The notes: generated by a model not told the origin, from the letters alone. Counted from the stretch's first letter, positions 11,901 to 26,900 are shown. The stretch: 64,000 bases of DNA from Aquila chrysaetos chrysaetos (GCF_900496995.4 NC_044023.1:25056453-25120452), one strand, 5' to 3'. Made by a program: numbers and translations.

Positions 11901-14900
11901 CGCAAAAAAATTTCAAAAGCAAATTTCAGGACACCAATAGCTTCTAATTAAAGTAAGTTTTATTACAAAGAGAAAAATAGTATCAGTGCAAACCCCTCCT
12001 GCCCCAAACCTGATAACAAGATACTCCTTTTCTTTGTACTTTGTTAAATTCAACATGGTAAATGCCTTTGAATGAAAGTAAATTATTTACATTTATGAGC
12101 AAGATTTTCCCTTTCACTCAGCCTGTCAGCAGTTTTAAATTAACCTTTCTGTGTCCTAGGAACATTTCTCCACCTTTACTGAAGGGACTGTCACTTCCCA
12201 TTTCTTTCATGTCCTTACCTTATCATTCCAGAAAATCTTAAGTGTCTTCTTTGAGTAAATCCTCATATCTCATAAACAATGTTGATGATGCTTTAGTTGT
12301 CTGCTGTCATTTTTTTGGTAACAAATGGAAGACAGCCTGTTTACATTTAGTTTTGGAGATTTTGTTGAAGTTCCATATAAAATACGGTGGTATTTCTGCT
12401 CATATTTCATTGATCCCTCTTATGAGTGTATTAAAAATACTAAAATTGAAGCCAATTTCTTTTTGTCACTTTGAGGATGTAGTTCCTCTAATCCTTCCTG
12501 CCATTTACTTCACTAATATTGCTAGTGCACATCCCAGATGAATTTATTACTCATAGATTCTCAGCTGAAGGTAATTGAGAATCTAGTCTTCTAAGGTGGA
12601 TGTACAGGAAATACCTGATATATTGGAACTGTAAATAACATGGTATGTTGCTCCAAAGTTATTTTCAAAACACATATTGTTTGTGATAAATCATTATGGA
12701 ACAAACATTTTATCTGCACCTTAACAGATCAGTCTCATCACAAGACATTAGTCTCATTAAAAAAACTGCTAAAACATTAACATATGAATGCTTATTATTT
12801 AAAAAGATACGGTTACTAAATTCCTTACCAGGGCTAAAGAGGACTATAGCTTTAAGGTATGCATATTCATATCCATCAATATCAAGCTTGGCCATGCTGT
12901 TACAGAACTCCTGAAGTTTCCAGATGTGTTCCATGACTTGCTTTATTCTGTCTCCAGAAAGTTTATCTACAAAAAGATATTGCTTACTATTTCATGTGAG
13001 CTCAACTACATCTGATATATTAACTGATATCCTTTTATAAAACAAGTGAAGTGGCATTTTAAATTCTTTTGTGTCATTTGCTATCTTAAAACCACTTAAC
13101 ATATAAGGATAGCCTGAATGATTATGGAAGTGAAGATTTATAAAGCTGAGTCAGACACAGGGCTAGCAAACAGAATGTTAACTCTTTTGCATAATTTTGC
13201 CAGTACAGCATAATCTGCAACACCAACCTTATTCCAGTGTTGTACTGTTCTGAGCAGAGACTCTCAAATTATGGTGAATTATTCCTCAAATGGCTAGATT
13301 GATTCCAGGAATGAACAGAAGCACAAAACAAATGCTATCACGCAATCATAGTTTTAAATTCAAACAGTATTGAGTTAGCTTTTCCAGAAGTGAATGCAAG
13401 AGCAGTAATGACAGTGCTACTTTTTCCTCTATCTGTACTTTTAGAAGTGAATTTTTCATTTACTGTGGTAAATAGGCTTTCTTCCTTCTGATGGGGTAAA
13501 TTCACTCAAATACATGTACACAGATTCTTGCATTGTTTGAAACATCACGTTCCTTCTGTTGGCTTCATTTTTTTTTTAAATGTTGATTTAAAAAAAAAAT
13601 CTTATATTATTTGTGGATAAGTTACAACTGAGTGGCATTAGCTGCTCAGCTAGCAAGGGAGAGATTTCTATTTTGGTAAACGTACCTTCTCTCTGACTGC
13701 ATATCTGCAGACTAGTCAAAGAATGAAAACCTTAGAGATTACATTAAGATAAATCTTTGAATATATAAGTACTCTTATCAAACTTCAGAGATAAGTCAAT
13801 TCACAAGGGATAAAACTCTTTCTTGGGAAACACATTAGAATAATTTTATTCCAGTCATATCTCTAATGCTAATAATTCATATAATTATAACTGAAATATT
13901 TTACCTTTGTCTGTACAGCTAATAGTGTATATCATTGCTTAGACCTGTGTGCCTTAAACTGAATCTTTGATGTAATTTATGATTATTTTACATATTTTCT
14001 GGAACTGCAATAAAAAGATTGAACAGAAGAAACAATTTTTGCACAATGTCCTGAAATAAGAATGAAAGCATAATCTACATTTCTAAAATACAGGAATTGT
14101 GATACAAGTTTTTAGTTACTCAAGATGGATCAAGATAGACATAATGTAACATTTTTATTTCTATATTAAGTGGGAAATGATGGTGTAGAAATACTCAGGA
14201 AAAGTGAACTTGAATTCCAGAGTTTCCAAATAGCCTCATCACTAAAATGCTTCCTAGATAAAGTTCTGAAATTTCTTCACTTTGTTTTGAATTTTAAAGT
14301 TATAATATACAATATAATATGATAACTTTGCAGAATAGATAAATAAAACAAATCATCAACAAATCATAATAAAACAAATCATCCTCTTTTCTTGGCCAGT
14401 CTCAGGTAACACAGTATGACTGGAAGTACAGGTTGTAGAACAAATTTATTTTTTTCTTTTTTGAGACATGCGAACAGAAGTGGAGCCAGCTTAAGACTGT
14501 AATAGCCCCACCACTTGCTCCTCCACAAAGTCATTGCCTGGGGCGTAGGTGGAATAGACAGCTCTATTTATTCTGACAGATATAATTAAAAGCCTAATGT
14601 TGTGCAGAACATACAATGTGCATGTTTTCCCATTGGTATCTGAAAACTCTCGCATCTCTGTGCAGGAAAGGAGTATCAGTTTGATGTATTTTGAGGGCTG
14701 TCTAGGCTCTCTTAAATTACAAAAAAAAAGAAAAAAACCCACCCTGTATTCATTATGAAAGCATACTGTCCATTTAAGAATCAAATTTCTGTCTAACTTA
14801 CTTTATCATAATGAAGGTAATAAAGTAGATTAAAACAAATGTACTTTACTAGGACTGAAGGATATTAAACATTTTTTTTCAGATTATCTACTTCTGTACA

Positions 14901-17900
14901 TTTTATAGTTCTACAATCAAGTTTTACTCTCTTCAGTTGTCCTGGTTTCAGCTGGAATAAAGTTGATTTCCTTCTAAGTAGCTGGTATAGTGCTGTGTTT
15001 TGGATTTAGGATGAGAATAATGCTGATAACATACTGATGCTTTAGCTGTTGCTAAGCAATGTTTATACCAAGTCAAGGACTTTTCAGCTTCTCATACTGC
15101 CCTGCCAGCGGAGGCTGGGGGTGCACAAGAAGTTGGGAGGGGACACACCCAGGACAGCTGACCCAAATGAGCCAAAGGGGTATTCCATACCATATGATGT
15201 CATACCCAGTATATAAACTGGGGGGAGTTGGCTGGGGGCACCGTGGCTCTGGGATTGGCTGGGCATTGGTCAGTGGGTGGTGAGCAATTGTATTGTGCAT
15301 CACTTGTTTTATACATTCTATTATTATTATTATTATCCCTTCCTTTTCTGTCCTGTTAAACTGTCTTTATCTCAACCCACAAGTTTTACTTCTTTTTTTT
15401 TCTTGTTTTCTCCTCCATCCCACTGGGTGGGGGCAGCAAGCAAGCGGCTGTGTGGTGCTTAATTGCCAGCTGGGGTTAAAGCACAACATCAGTAAAAGCC
15501 TATTTTCTAATTTTTGCTGTGTGCACAATAATGGCACCACAAAAATCATCAAACAATTTGGTACCAAATAGTATCCTGTAACTACTTTTAACTCACATTT
15601 AAATTTAAGCTAGATTTCATGTAATATGCTGTGTTTGCACAGTTGAAAGCTGCTAGTATTGTTTTTTCCTCCTATTAAAGACGGAATGTTATTTTCACGC
15701 TAATCAATTGTATTGATTGGGAGCATCCTTAAAGAAAAGAATGAAAAAAAGCAACGATAACAGATTATCATCCATTCTAGATACAGTCATCACTATCAAC
15801 AGGCCAACACTGAATTAAAAAATAAAATTACATATATCTTCTTGTTGTTTAATGCTTCAGAAGGTACTTCAAAATACATTAATCATTACTGCATTATAGC
15901 AGTATCCAAAACCATTATACTTGCAAGAATATTCTTGTTGTGATACTTGGCAAATGCTGTAGTTTTATACTGTAAAGAGGAGAAGGAAAGTTCTGGAAGG
16001 AAAAAAAACTGGTGTGGTTTGAAAGAAGACATCATTATTCCAAGAGGAAAAAAAAAATTACATCTGGATGGAAGGAAAACTCTGTGAGCACACCCAACTT
16101 TAGGAGGTACTTGTCTTTATACTGCCAGTCAGATATAGAAGACAGGAGAATACGTTCCCCAGCCTTATCCCCATTTCTTCTATGGACACTTCTATCCCAC
16201 AGAGATCTCACAGTGCAACAAAAGTTGTAGATCACGAGAAGAAAGGTAATTATGCAAGAGAAGGCTTCTCCTTCCCCTGGATCCTGGGGAACAATTCTGC
16301 CACCGATTAGGAAAAATCTTGTGAGAAATGTTATACAAATGCCCCTGTAGTGTTCAGAGGACTGAACACGTACAAGAATCACAAACTGAAAACATACCTT
16401 CCTGTATGCTGTTCTGGAGATGGTTGACAATAGCTGCTAGGATAGTAGACAGACTCATTACCTGTGCACACTGTGCCAGGCCTAAGGTAAACAGCTCGTT
16501 CCAGCACGCACGCACAAGGCTTGTATTACAGTCCTGCCTATAAACAACAGAAAATCAAACAACAGAAAATCAAACAACTGTAGGTAGTTTTCATATCAGG
16601 TTGGTATTACCCTATGTGTAATTATGTTAATTGTAACAATTAATTATGTTAATTATAACAATTAATAATAAGGATTAATGTATTGCAAACCGCTTTACTA
16701 AAAGGCATATATTAGCCAATTACAAGTATTTTAAAAAAGCAAAAAGAAGCAATAGGCTGACTACAGGAAACCATTTCAGGTTATCTGTAAAATGGTGCTC
16801 ACCAGTTCTTCACCAAGATATATTTCTACAAATTAAGTGCTTGCTTTTGATTTGGCTTTAGCTTCTGTAACTGCAGTAACATCAGATACTGTAGTTATCC
16901 CCTCCTCTGCCATCTTCTATTTTATTCTTCAAAAAGGAGACTATTGCATAGTCTTCACACATTTTAAAGAATTCATTAAAAATTAAACAATATTGTAATT
17001 TAAAAATTCAAAATAGCTGAAAAGTGTTCAGATCAGTGCTTAAATTCATTAGAAAGCGAACCGTTCAACAGAATATATCCATTTACCCAAGAGCTTGAAA
17101 TGCAGGTATGGACCTAGCCCAGTGCATAGAGAGGAAAAGTAGTCGTGATGCTGACTCACAGATGTAGTGTACATTAAGGTACTCCGGCATTGGACTGGGC
17201 ATTGTCAGCTGCAAAAAATAAAAGTACAGCACAATATATATAGTTCAGACATAAAGCAGTTCTTATTATCGATGAAATAACCAGTGAAAACATTCAAACT
17301 ACTCTCACAGTCTGTCATAAGCAACTGTGTGACAAGAAATTGCCAAAGGAAAACTGTACTAAATAACTCATTACTACTGGCAAGGAATGCAAAATGGGAA
17401 TAGGAGACAAGAAATTATGTGGGAGAGAGCTCAAATGTTTCCTTTCAAAATGTTTTAATATTCATTTAATAATAATTAAATCTATAAATTTCATTGGTCT
17501 GTGGAGTGTTGGCTAGCATCACAGTGCTATAAAAGATCTTTTAAAACAAGATCTTTAAAAGCAAAATAAAATCTAAGTATCTAAAATAGGAAAGTCAAGT
17601 AATATGAATCTACAATCACAAAACACCATTAATGGGAATAAGCAGGTTATGATAAAAGTTTGACTACATTAAGTATTACTTATTTCAGTAATGATCTTTG
17701 TATTTCTTGAAACAGTGAAATTTGATTACAGCAAGATGAACACCCTTATTGTTTCTCGCACACAGTTTATCAACACATGTGTGTGTTTGTATTCCGTTGA
17801 AGCTGAAGCATCTCTAAAATGCAAGACCTTTTTCAATGGTCTAACCATAAGCATCTAAGAAGGCACTGTAACCTCTCTATATGAAGGAGCCTTTTAGTTG

Positions 17901-20900
17901 AAGGTTTTACACTATCTAGTATTATAAATTAATTAAGCAAGACATCATACTATATGGATGATATGAAAAATGATTATCAACAACATTTGAAAGTGAAATA
18001 AATTTTAAAGCATCCTTCTGTCTATGAAAACATCTTATGAAATAACATCTATACTCTCGAGATACAGCATGCAAGAGTGAAAATTGTATTAGAAGCTTTG
18101 TAACAGCAGATGTTATCCTAGATTATATTGCCAAAACTAAATAGAAGATTAAAGAAAACATAGTAAACTAATTTTCGTTTATATCATAAGTGTTTGTTTA
18201 GTAAGCCATTTAAAGAAGCACATACCTTAAATGTGACATGTGTATCTGTAAGTAGGGGTCCTTCCACTTCAATAATTGGTGTTGACTGATCTCTACTGAT
18301 TACATGAATATTCCCTCCTCCTGTAGGATCCATCCCATCTGCCAAGTTATGAGCTGCTGTACCATCTGTGGTATTAAGTGCTTTAGCCAAAGTATCAAAT
18401 GCCCTGAAAAAAAAAAAAAAAAGTAATAAACAATGAAAGAGTGCTTCCTTACACCTTAAAAAAATTCATAGTAGTAGTCAAATTAAACGCTATAAAGTAT
18501 TTCCGCTTAGAGGTAACATATACAGGAACTGTTCATGCTAAGACACAAGGTCAGAGATTTCATTACAACCTGGCCCCTCTGTACTGTTTGGACATTAATA
18601 AAAGGAATAGATCTGCCCATGTATTACTGGTAAAAGATCTCCGCTGTAAGGGGGGAACTTTCTACTACTGTAAATCCTGCTCTAATAGTTTTATGCTAGT
18701 ATATGTACTAGTGAAGGGGTCTCTTGCACTTACCATTCACTATCCCCTCCTTCTCACCTTGGAATGTTTAACAGATTATGTGAGGATTATAGACCAGATG
18801 CACCCTGGAGAACACCCTGCAGTCCCTGTCCTTCATGTCCAATTTCTTGGAACAGTGGAGGATAGTGTGATTCTCTTCTAGACAACATGCCTGAATTTCC
18901 TTTCCCTTAAGATGAGACATGGCCAGGCACTCCTGATCTCATAGTACAGACAGAGCCTTAGAAACCTTATGACAGTAATAGAAGAGAGACTGGTCCCTGG
19001 ACTCCTTTATACTCAAGCTGTAGCTGGACCATTGCCAAAATAAGGCAGTGTAAATTCCCTTCTTATGATAACAGAGCTTAGATTTAAACAAGAATTTTGT
19101 GCTCCATTTCATACTAGTGGACAGTATTATGGTATAGTGCTGTTTTGCAAGTATTTTTGTCAAGAAGTTTTGGGGAGGAATTTTGTGGGGGTTTTTTGTG
19201 CTTTAAAGAAAGAGTACAAGGTTGACATAAGTTGAAGTTGCAGTGTCAAGTATTTTAAATACCAGTTCACTCACTTGAAGAGTTTAAATAAAAGACTTAA
19301 GAGCCTGAAGTTAAGCTCCTCTTTAAAATCTTCTACTTGAGAAAGAATGGACAGTTTTGACGCCAAGTATTTTTCTTATTTCACTATACTGCCAATTTAT
19401 GTTGTCCTTCAAACCCCCCCCCCCCCCCAAAATCCAAACAAAAGCCCCACCAAAAACCCCAACCATAAAAATCTCAAGCTCTGCTGGAAATTTTAGGAAT
19501 CTATGTTTCTTTTTCCAATTTTTCTCATTAATAAAGACAACAAAGACTTCAACCTCTTTCTAAACATTAAAAAAAAAAAAAAGTTTATTAATCTTAGTTT
19601 AACTACATTTTCCTTACATTACCAGCAGGTATTATGGCAGCACAATCTCAAAAAGAAATCCACAGTAATACAGACTGCTAAAGAGCAGAGCTAAGGGCAT
19701 AAGCATTGTGCAGGAGAAGCTTCCATATAACAAGCCTATCAAATAAAACAGTACCAAAGTGTTGCTATTCTCAGAGTCTCTCAAGGTCACAAACTAGTCA
19801 TTTAATATTTTTCTGAGTATGAAATCTGGTCTAGCTTCAGAACACTACATTTATAACACAGGACACAGTTCTTCACAAGAGGACAACAGCCAAACCTGGA
19901 TTTCTAAAGAATTGTTTTTGTGCTTCAAAGTTGGGGGCAATCTCTACTGTGTTTGTCGTCACAATGCCAAATTACTCCAATGAATGAGTGTAAGTACACA
20001 CCACACAGAATACAAATTGCTAAATAAGATGCAAATATAAATGCATACCGTGTAATCTCACTTGCGGATTGCTCTTCTTGTTGAACTTCAGAAGTATCTC
20101 CATTATTTAGTGACTCACTAAGATTAGCAAGAGATGTTACAACATTTGCTAGTGTTCCTAAAGCACCTTGGCTTGTTTCAGCCTAAAAAGGAAGAACCAT
20201 ATTAGTAGATCAAAATGATAGGTGGTGTATCATACATAAATTTTTCCCATTTTTAATCTTTGTGTTCTTTTTCCCTTATGTACCTTTCTCTTCCTCCTGA
20301 ACACCTACAGGAAGAACAGTGGCTCACAATGATCTTTAAATCCTATTGTAATCATCAATCCTAGCCCCAGCTGACATATCATGTGGGGAACTACCTGTGG
20401 CTTACCTTTTGCAGAAATATGCCCATGAAAAGAAATCGTGTTCCTTTTGATCAGCTTATTACCTCCATTCATGCAGATCTTCAGACTTACCCCAACCTTA
20501 TCTTCTCAAGAGCAAGAATTATTTGTGTCTATGTACATGTACATAGCTAAAATAATCTGAGCAAATTAATATATATGTTCAGAACTTAACTGAAAGAATT
20601 ATACCTTGGAGTCAGCAGCTAGGAGGACTGTACCATCATCCCTGATCAAAGGCTGCTGAATATTCACAAGCATTCCTGGATCAAGAAGACCTGCTGACCT
20701 GTGCAAAAGCATAAGGCATCTGACAATCAACAGTATTTTACATTAATCAGAAGAATGTGTAACAACTTATGGCAGAATAAAAAGGATTACCAAGTTTTAA
20801 ATTAACAATTTAAAGAAGCTCAGAGTTTATTCATCAGGGTTTAAGTCTTTCTGAAACAGTTTCCAAAAACTAGCTTGAAAGACAGAAAGACTGGAATATG

Positions 20901-23900
20901 TTCTCCTTTCCTGTGCAAAAGCAATGACAACTTCCCAAATAGATATCCTCTCATTTGCTTTTTATGCTGGTTTATTCTGTTATAAGGGTTGTTGTCTTCT
21001 CATGCTCTCAGAAGTCACTTAATAGCTGTAGAGTTAGACATTAGACTTTGGAGGAAGGCATAACTGTGCATTCTAAGTTAGACAATGGACAGCACTGAAG
21101 AAAAAAGTTATGTCAAGAAAAGATATTTTACATTCCAAAATACAGTCATAAACAGTCATATAATTAAGGTCTGCATAAAATCTCTGCTGCCTTTACTTCT
21201 GCTACTTTTTGACCAACCATCCTTTGCCTTTGCTGTATCTAATTTAGGGAGACAGTGGGAAGTCTTACAGTCAGCAAGGATAAACTTATTTGTTACTTAT
21301 GTAACACTCCAAGTCTGCATAACCCAATACAAATGCACACAGGACAGGTTCAGGCTGCAGGGGATTTATAGTTTAAGGAGTCTAACAACTAACATTGTGA
21401 ACTACCACAGGCAGTAAATTGTTACGAATCCTACATAAATAAGTCACACTTAATGACTATTAATACTGTTTATAGGACTGTAAGGGATCTGTAGCACAAG
21501 GAAATCTCAAAGAAGCAAATGTGTCCGTGAGCAGTACTTTTGAACAATCTGACTTGCAAATGTGAACACTGAAAAATTATTATCCAAAAAAACTGTAGCC
21601 CAATCTTCCTAACTGCAGTGTCATTTGTTCAACAAAGAATATATATATATATCTATAAAAACTGAATATTGAGATCCAATATCTTTAGGTGGTTTTTATC
21701 CATTCATAAAATAACTGGACCTACAGTTTTAAAAATGCGATTATTTAACCTAGAGTTCTTTTTTATTCTATTCAGAAAAAGAGAAATCTTGCCTCTGTTT
21801 ATTATAATACACATTTTCATGCCCACTGCCTATAAAGACAACTGAGAGCATGGGAACTGTCTCAGAATATCTTCCATACAGTAAAAGGAAGCTGCTGTTT
21901 TTGAAACTGGTCTCTTGGGATCTGAATCGGTAGTCACTGAAGTCTCTTCTACTACTGTCCTTAGGATAAGGAAGCCTGAGCCTGCCACTTGCAGATTTGA
22001 TTTCAGAGAAGTGCTAACCTGAATGCATCACAGCGTAAGCTTACATGCTATTTTGCCTGAATATCACATATGTGCCCTGCCTGTGCTTTGACCTGGCTGG
22101 ACAAGTGCCAGCTCTGAACTGAAAACCACCCCGCTGTACTCAGACACAAAAACTTTCATGAGAAACAGAACAATCTAGGTTGGTCTTGGCAATGGAAACA
22201 GATGATTTGTGAATTGGAGCTCTTTTCTGTCCAATTCTTTAGAGCAGAGGGGAAAAAAGAGTATAGGTGTGCCTGCAAAGTAATACACACAAATAACCTT
22301 AAACAAGACCCGTTAAACCGCGGTACTCACCGTGTCCCATCTTTATCTGCCACAAATGTTGGAGTTGCTATTAGAGGGCTTCGTAGATCTTTTCTAATAT
22401 AGATTTTTTCAGTGGAAGCTGCACAGTTGGTTGGTTTTTCACGTTGCACATCAAAAGGCTTTCTTTCACTTTGAACCGCTACATAAAGATAGAAACATGC
22501 AGATTTGAAAGGAAGTAATTCAACTGAAAAATACAAAAAGAAAATAAAATTCTCACAGCAGGATTTCAGTTTGCACAGTTATGATGGTGTATCAGCTCAG
22601 TGCAAAACTGGAAATTTAATATGAAGGCTGAAGAAACACAGGCTCCTATTTTCCTATACCTGTGATTACGTACATTTTTAACTAAGAAAGTCACAGATTG
22701 ATCATTTGCTTTAAGTTTTGGTGAACTGGAGTCAAAGCTTGCTGTTTCATTGGCACTTAATAAGATGGGACATTCTGCAAAATGTGTTTTCAAATTGTTT
22801 TATTTATTTTTTTTTTTACAGGTAAAGCTATACCTAAATGTTAGACGCAGTCATACTCTGGATGATTCAAAACAATGCAAACCCAGAACGAACCCAGATA
22901 AAGTCAAAACAGGCAAGTTATGTGAGAGATGCACGTTAATGCCCTGGGAGACGAGTCTCTGCACGATATGCAATTCACTCACATCCATTCATTCCACCCA
23001 GTTAGGGAACAGTGTTCCAAAACTAACCTTTTCAGAATTTAAAATATTTCTAATTGATAACTGGAAGAAAATAAGCTCAGTCTCCAATGTGCCAAAGAAG
23101 TGTGGTAAATCTTTTAATAAAAATAGTAAGAAACAGCAACTTCGTAATTTTAAAGGAAGTAAAAAGTGCATCTTTGTAATATTAAGGTATTACTATTAAA
23201 CAGATTACAGAAAGTTAGCTGGAATCTTAAGCCACTAAACTTTACAAACTCCTCTATAGCTTGGCATAATATTCGACCGCATCAATTTTTCACCTGAAAA
23301 TGAGGATAATAAAATGAATAAAAGACTATGAGGATAATATAAAGAATTTTTAAAAGTGTTGTACTAATTAATTCTCACAACACTTTGCAAATGTAAGGCA
23401 TAATATAAGTGGAGACAACATTTCTGTGCTATTTGTTGTACTAATTTATCATACAGCAGTTATTGCTCCAGAAGATTAATATTATTAACACGCAATAAAA
23501 AATTTCAACACTCCTCTATAGCCCTTTTGAATATAACAGCAAAATACATGGGTATGTCTCTCTCTACCCTCATAACCAGCAAGAGTTATTTAGTACCTGA
23601 TTTTATTCTTGCTAATATCATTACTGTCAGCAAAATTTAGGGGCTTAAAAGTAGGTATATCCATTTTGTTGGCTTGGTGGATACATAAATATTAATCAAA
23701 AACCTGATGCAAAGTCCAATGAAGTCAGTGAGCATATATCCTAATCATATTGGGATAAGAAAGGTTTAGCTTCTGGAAATGCAGCAATTCCTCTTGTACA
23801 AATGTCTCCCCCTATACTCAGCACAGTGTGTGCAAAGCACAACAATCATCACTGCAGGCTTGGAGTTCCAGAGTGCAAATACAACAAAGATCTCCCTATT

Positions 23901-26900
23901 TACAGCTTAAAGTTCTGCCTCCCTTGAACTCAGTGGTTGGAACTTACCCTACCTAGATCAGAGTGGAAAAATAAAAGTATTTGTTGCTTCACCTTAAATT
24001 CTCCATAAATTTGTCACAAACCAACCAGATAACAGGCTTCACGTAGCAGGTAAGGTAAGCAGATTCTGAACATGGAACATTAGACTCAGATTTATGTCCA
24101 TCCATGTTAAAGTATTTTGTATTATAAACATACACTGTGTTTGTAACATGCATTCTAAGAGAGGCTCTAACTGGGCTTCTCAAAGATTACAGCAGTATGA
24201 CACATGGTTCAAAACAAATAACTATTGCACCTCAGACATAAAATGGTGATGAAGGAAAGGTACGGTAGACGCTCTGGCTGCGTAAAGTTCCATTTCCTTC
24301 AAGCAACACACACCGAAATGGAGTGAACCCACTAAAAAGTGGTGGTCCACGCATTTATTATTTGGTAGGCACAGTAGCACATTGGGCACTTAACACTCAC
24401 ATTCCATTTTCATGCCCATCTCTAGACATTTCTTAAGCCTACAAAACTGGCAGCGATTCCGATGGTGTTTATTGATGATACAGTCCTGGTTGCTACGACA
24501 ACTGTAGGTCAAATTCTTCCTCACACTCCTTTTAAAGAAACCTTTGCATCCCTCACAGCTGACAGCACCATAGTGGCGACCTAGGAAACATATATATTGT
24601 TATCAGATGGAAATTACTTATATTTTAGCATAGAAATATTTATCTTAAGCAAGTAAAACACTGTAAAAGTCACCCTTTAAATTTATTTTGTATTCTTACC
24701 ATCATTTTGGACCATGAAAGCATTGTTAAAGTCTTACAGGATGTTTCTTGTTTACCTATTGTCAGGGCTTTTAAGTGGGAAAGTGGAGAGAAGAGAGGAA
24801 GGCTAAGCCTATTTCTGAATGAGGCACCTGTGAAGTGGTAGTTCCCATTCTGGACAAGTACAGATGCAATTCTATCTGCTGTTACAGATTACAGGATACA
24901 TTAAAAGAACATACAGGCTAAGAGTCTAAGTAATTCCAGAATATAAGTAATTCTACAATAAAATTTGAAATGCAATCTTAATTTAAAATTCCTATACAAA
25001 TAAATTCTGGTATTGTTTTCATTACATAAACACTTAAAAAAATAAAAGAAAGTGAGACAGAGAGACAGAAAGATGTCTTCTCTGTAGCAGGAAAGCACAG
25101 TCCGCTTCCATGGCGGATGTACAAAATTTACCTCGTAGACTCCTTGTTACTGCATGGATCTGAAACACTGAGGATTCACTTGATCTCTACTTGCCTTTTT
25201 CTGTGATAGTAAAAGGCCAAAATCTACCAGGAAGTCATAAGTTTGTTAGACAGCAGTCAGAAGTGTTTTCCTGGAGTAGGTAGACTTTTCTAGGTGACAT
25301 GTTTGTTGCATGGTTGCCCATAGCTGTGGGGAACTGGACTAAATGCTTCAAATACTCTCTTTCAGGTACCAGGAGCTATTCGGTCATTATTTTGTCTTTC
25401 AGCACGTGCCAATTTATCATACACTCCAGCTGTGAAGTACAAACTAATATTCTTCCAAGCAGCGTTTAACTACTGTGTGTGTATAGATACAAAGTATAAT
25501 GTTATCTTTTTCCATTTTAGCTTCAATTGCTTTTGTCATCAGCATGGCTAAAATCAGTTAAAATACATGAAACTTCCTCCCTTCATACCAGTCATCCTTT
25601 CAATCAAGTTTCTTGAATACTACTTTCTATGCTTCCTTACCTGATGCTTTATCGCCACAGACTACGCAATATTCTACTACCTGGGGCCGCTGAACATCAG
25701 CTTTTCCCAGCAAACGTTCCACTGAAGCAGAGTCTGTCACTATCTAAAACAAAATTCCAGAACAAAAAGAGGTAATTATAGAATCATAGAATCATAGAAT
25801 TGTTTAGGTTGGAAAAGACCTTTAAGATCATCAAGTCCAACAATAAACCTAACACTGCCAAGTCCACCACTAAACCATGTCCCTAAGCGCCAAGTCTACA
25901 GGTCTTTTAAACGCCTCCAGGGATGGTGACTCACACCACTTCCCTGGGCAGCCTGTTCCAGTGCTTGATAACTCTTTCAGTGAAGAAATTTTTCCTAATA
26001 TCCAATCTAAACCTTCCCTGGCACAACTTGAGGCTGTTTACTCTCGTCCTATTGCTTGTTACTTGGGAAAAGAGACCAGCACCCACCTCGCTACAACCTC
26101 CTTTGAGGTAGTTGTAGAGAGCGGTAAGGTCTCCCCTCAGCCTCCTTTTCTCCAGGCTAAACAACCCCAGTTCCCTCAGCCGCTCCTCATAAGACTTGTG
26201 CTCTAGACGCTTCACCAGCTTCATTGCCCTTCATGAATGTCTTCTGCTGTGAATGTTTAGATAATGTACTTAATTGTAAGCACAGAATATTATTAACTGT
26301 AATGTTTTTAACCATGACTTCAATGGTCAAAATTAAATGACTTGCTTCTTTTGACATGAAAGTAAGGAGCTTTGCCTAAAAAACAAGATTGGCATATCAA
26401 TTGAGAAGAGGTGGTGGAATTTGAGAAGAAGTATGACGTGGAATGAAATTAAGTAGTATAAAATGCAAGCTACTGAGAGTTTTTACTGTCAATAGTGAGA
26501 CTGTTGAAAGTCATAGCAAAACAAAATCCCAATAAAACTCCTAGCATTGTTCAGTACAAATAAGTTTCTTCACTTGTGCAGCCAACAGTATTCTTCCCTT
26601 CTTGCAATTACTCTCAAACAGCTGCTATATTTTAGCCAAAGACGGTTGTATTTCAGATGCTGTTCCCATCTATCCCTTCTCTAGCTATTAGGGGTATACG
26701 GTTCAGAGGGGATAGCCTGAAGCTGAGATCCATTATAGAAACAGTTTAGCTTCTGAAGGCCTTGGATTCCAAAACTTCTGTTCAGAACATTCCACTTAAC
26801 ACAGGAAAATTTAAAAAAAAAAACAAACCAACAACCCCCAAACACACCCTCTGTAACATCAGGTAACCATTTAGCATAGTAAAATAAATGTAAGAAGAAT

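Larger units (their letters stand above)
16538..20048 (-). other. NR2C2: NR2C2 introns 9-11
   Basis: Intron 11 spans 16538-17086, intron 10 spans 17209-18225 and intron 9 spans 18404-20048. They hold AT-rich sequence, the two tandem repeats listed separately, and a poly-C run of 15 at 19414-19428 beside CA-rich sequence. No transposon or gene was recognised. The open frame at 18441-18881 on the plus strand has no recognisable similarity. Confidence 0.6.
20183..24400 (-). other. NR2C2: NR2C2 introns 6-8
   Basis: Intron 8 spans 20183-20604, intron 7 spans 20699-22330 and intron 6 spans 22479-24400. Only short AT microsatellites (for example 21640-21652) and chance ORFs are visible. The plus-strand frame at 22750-23199 is lysine- and asparagine-rich, as expected for translated AT-rich DNA. 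Confidence 0.55.

Noticed and set aside
15059..15303. Open frames within the solo LTR
   Set aside because: LTRs of this type are noncoding; the frames follow from GC-rich composition around the promoter portion and match no viral protein family.
18441..18881. 146-codon plus-strand frame in NR2C2 intron 9
   Set aside because: No motif or repeat resemblance; it begins inside an A-rich tract and overlaps antisense frames. Probably chance.
22750..23199. 149-codon plus-strand frame with several cysteines in NR2C2 intron 6
   Set aside because: Cysteines are not arranged as a known finger, composition matches translated AT-rich DNA, and no promoter or splice context is present.
25877..26206. Plus-strand 109-codon frame
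   Set aside because: It is the antisense shadow of the CR1 copy on the minus strand.
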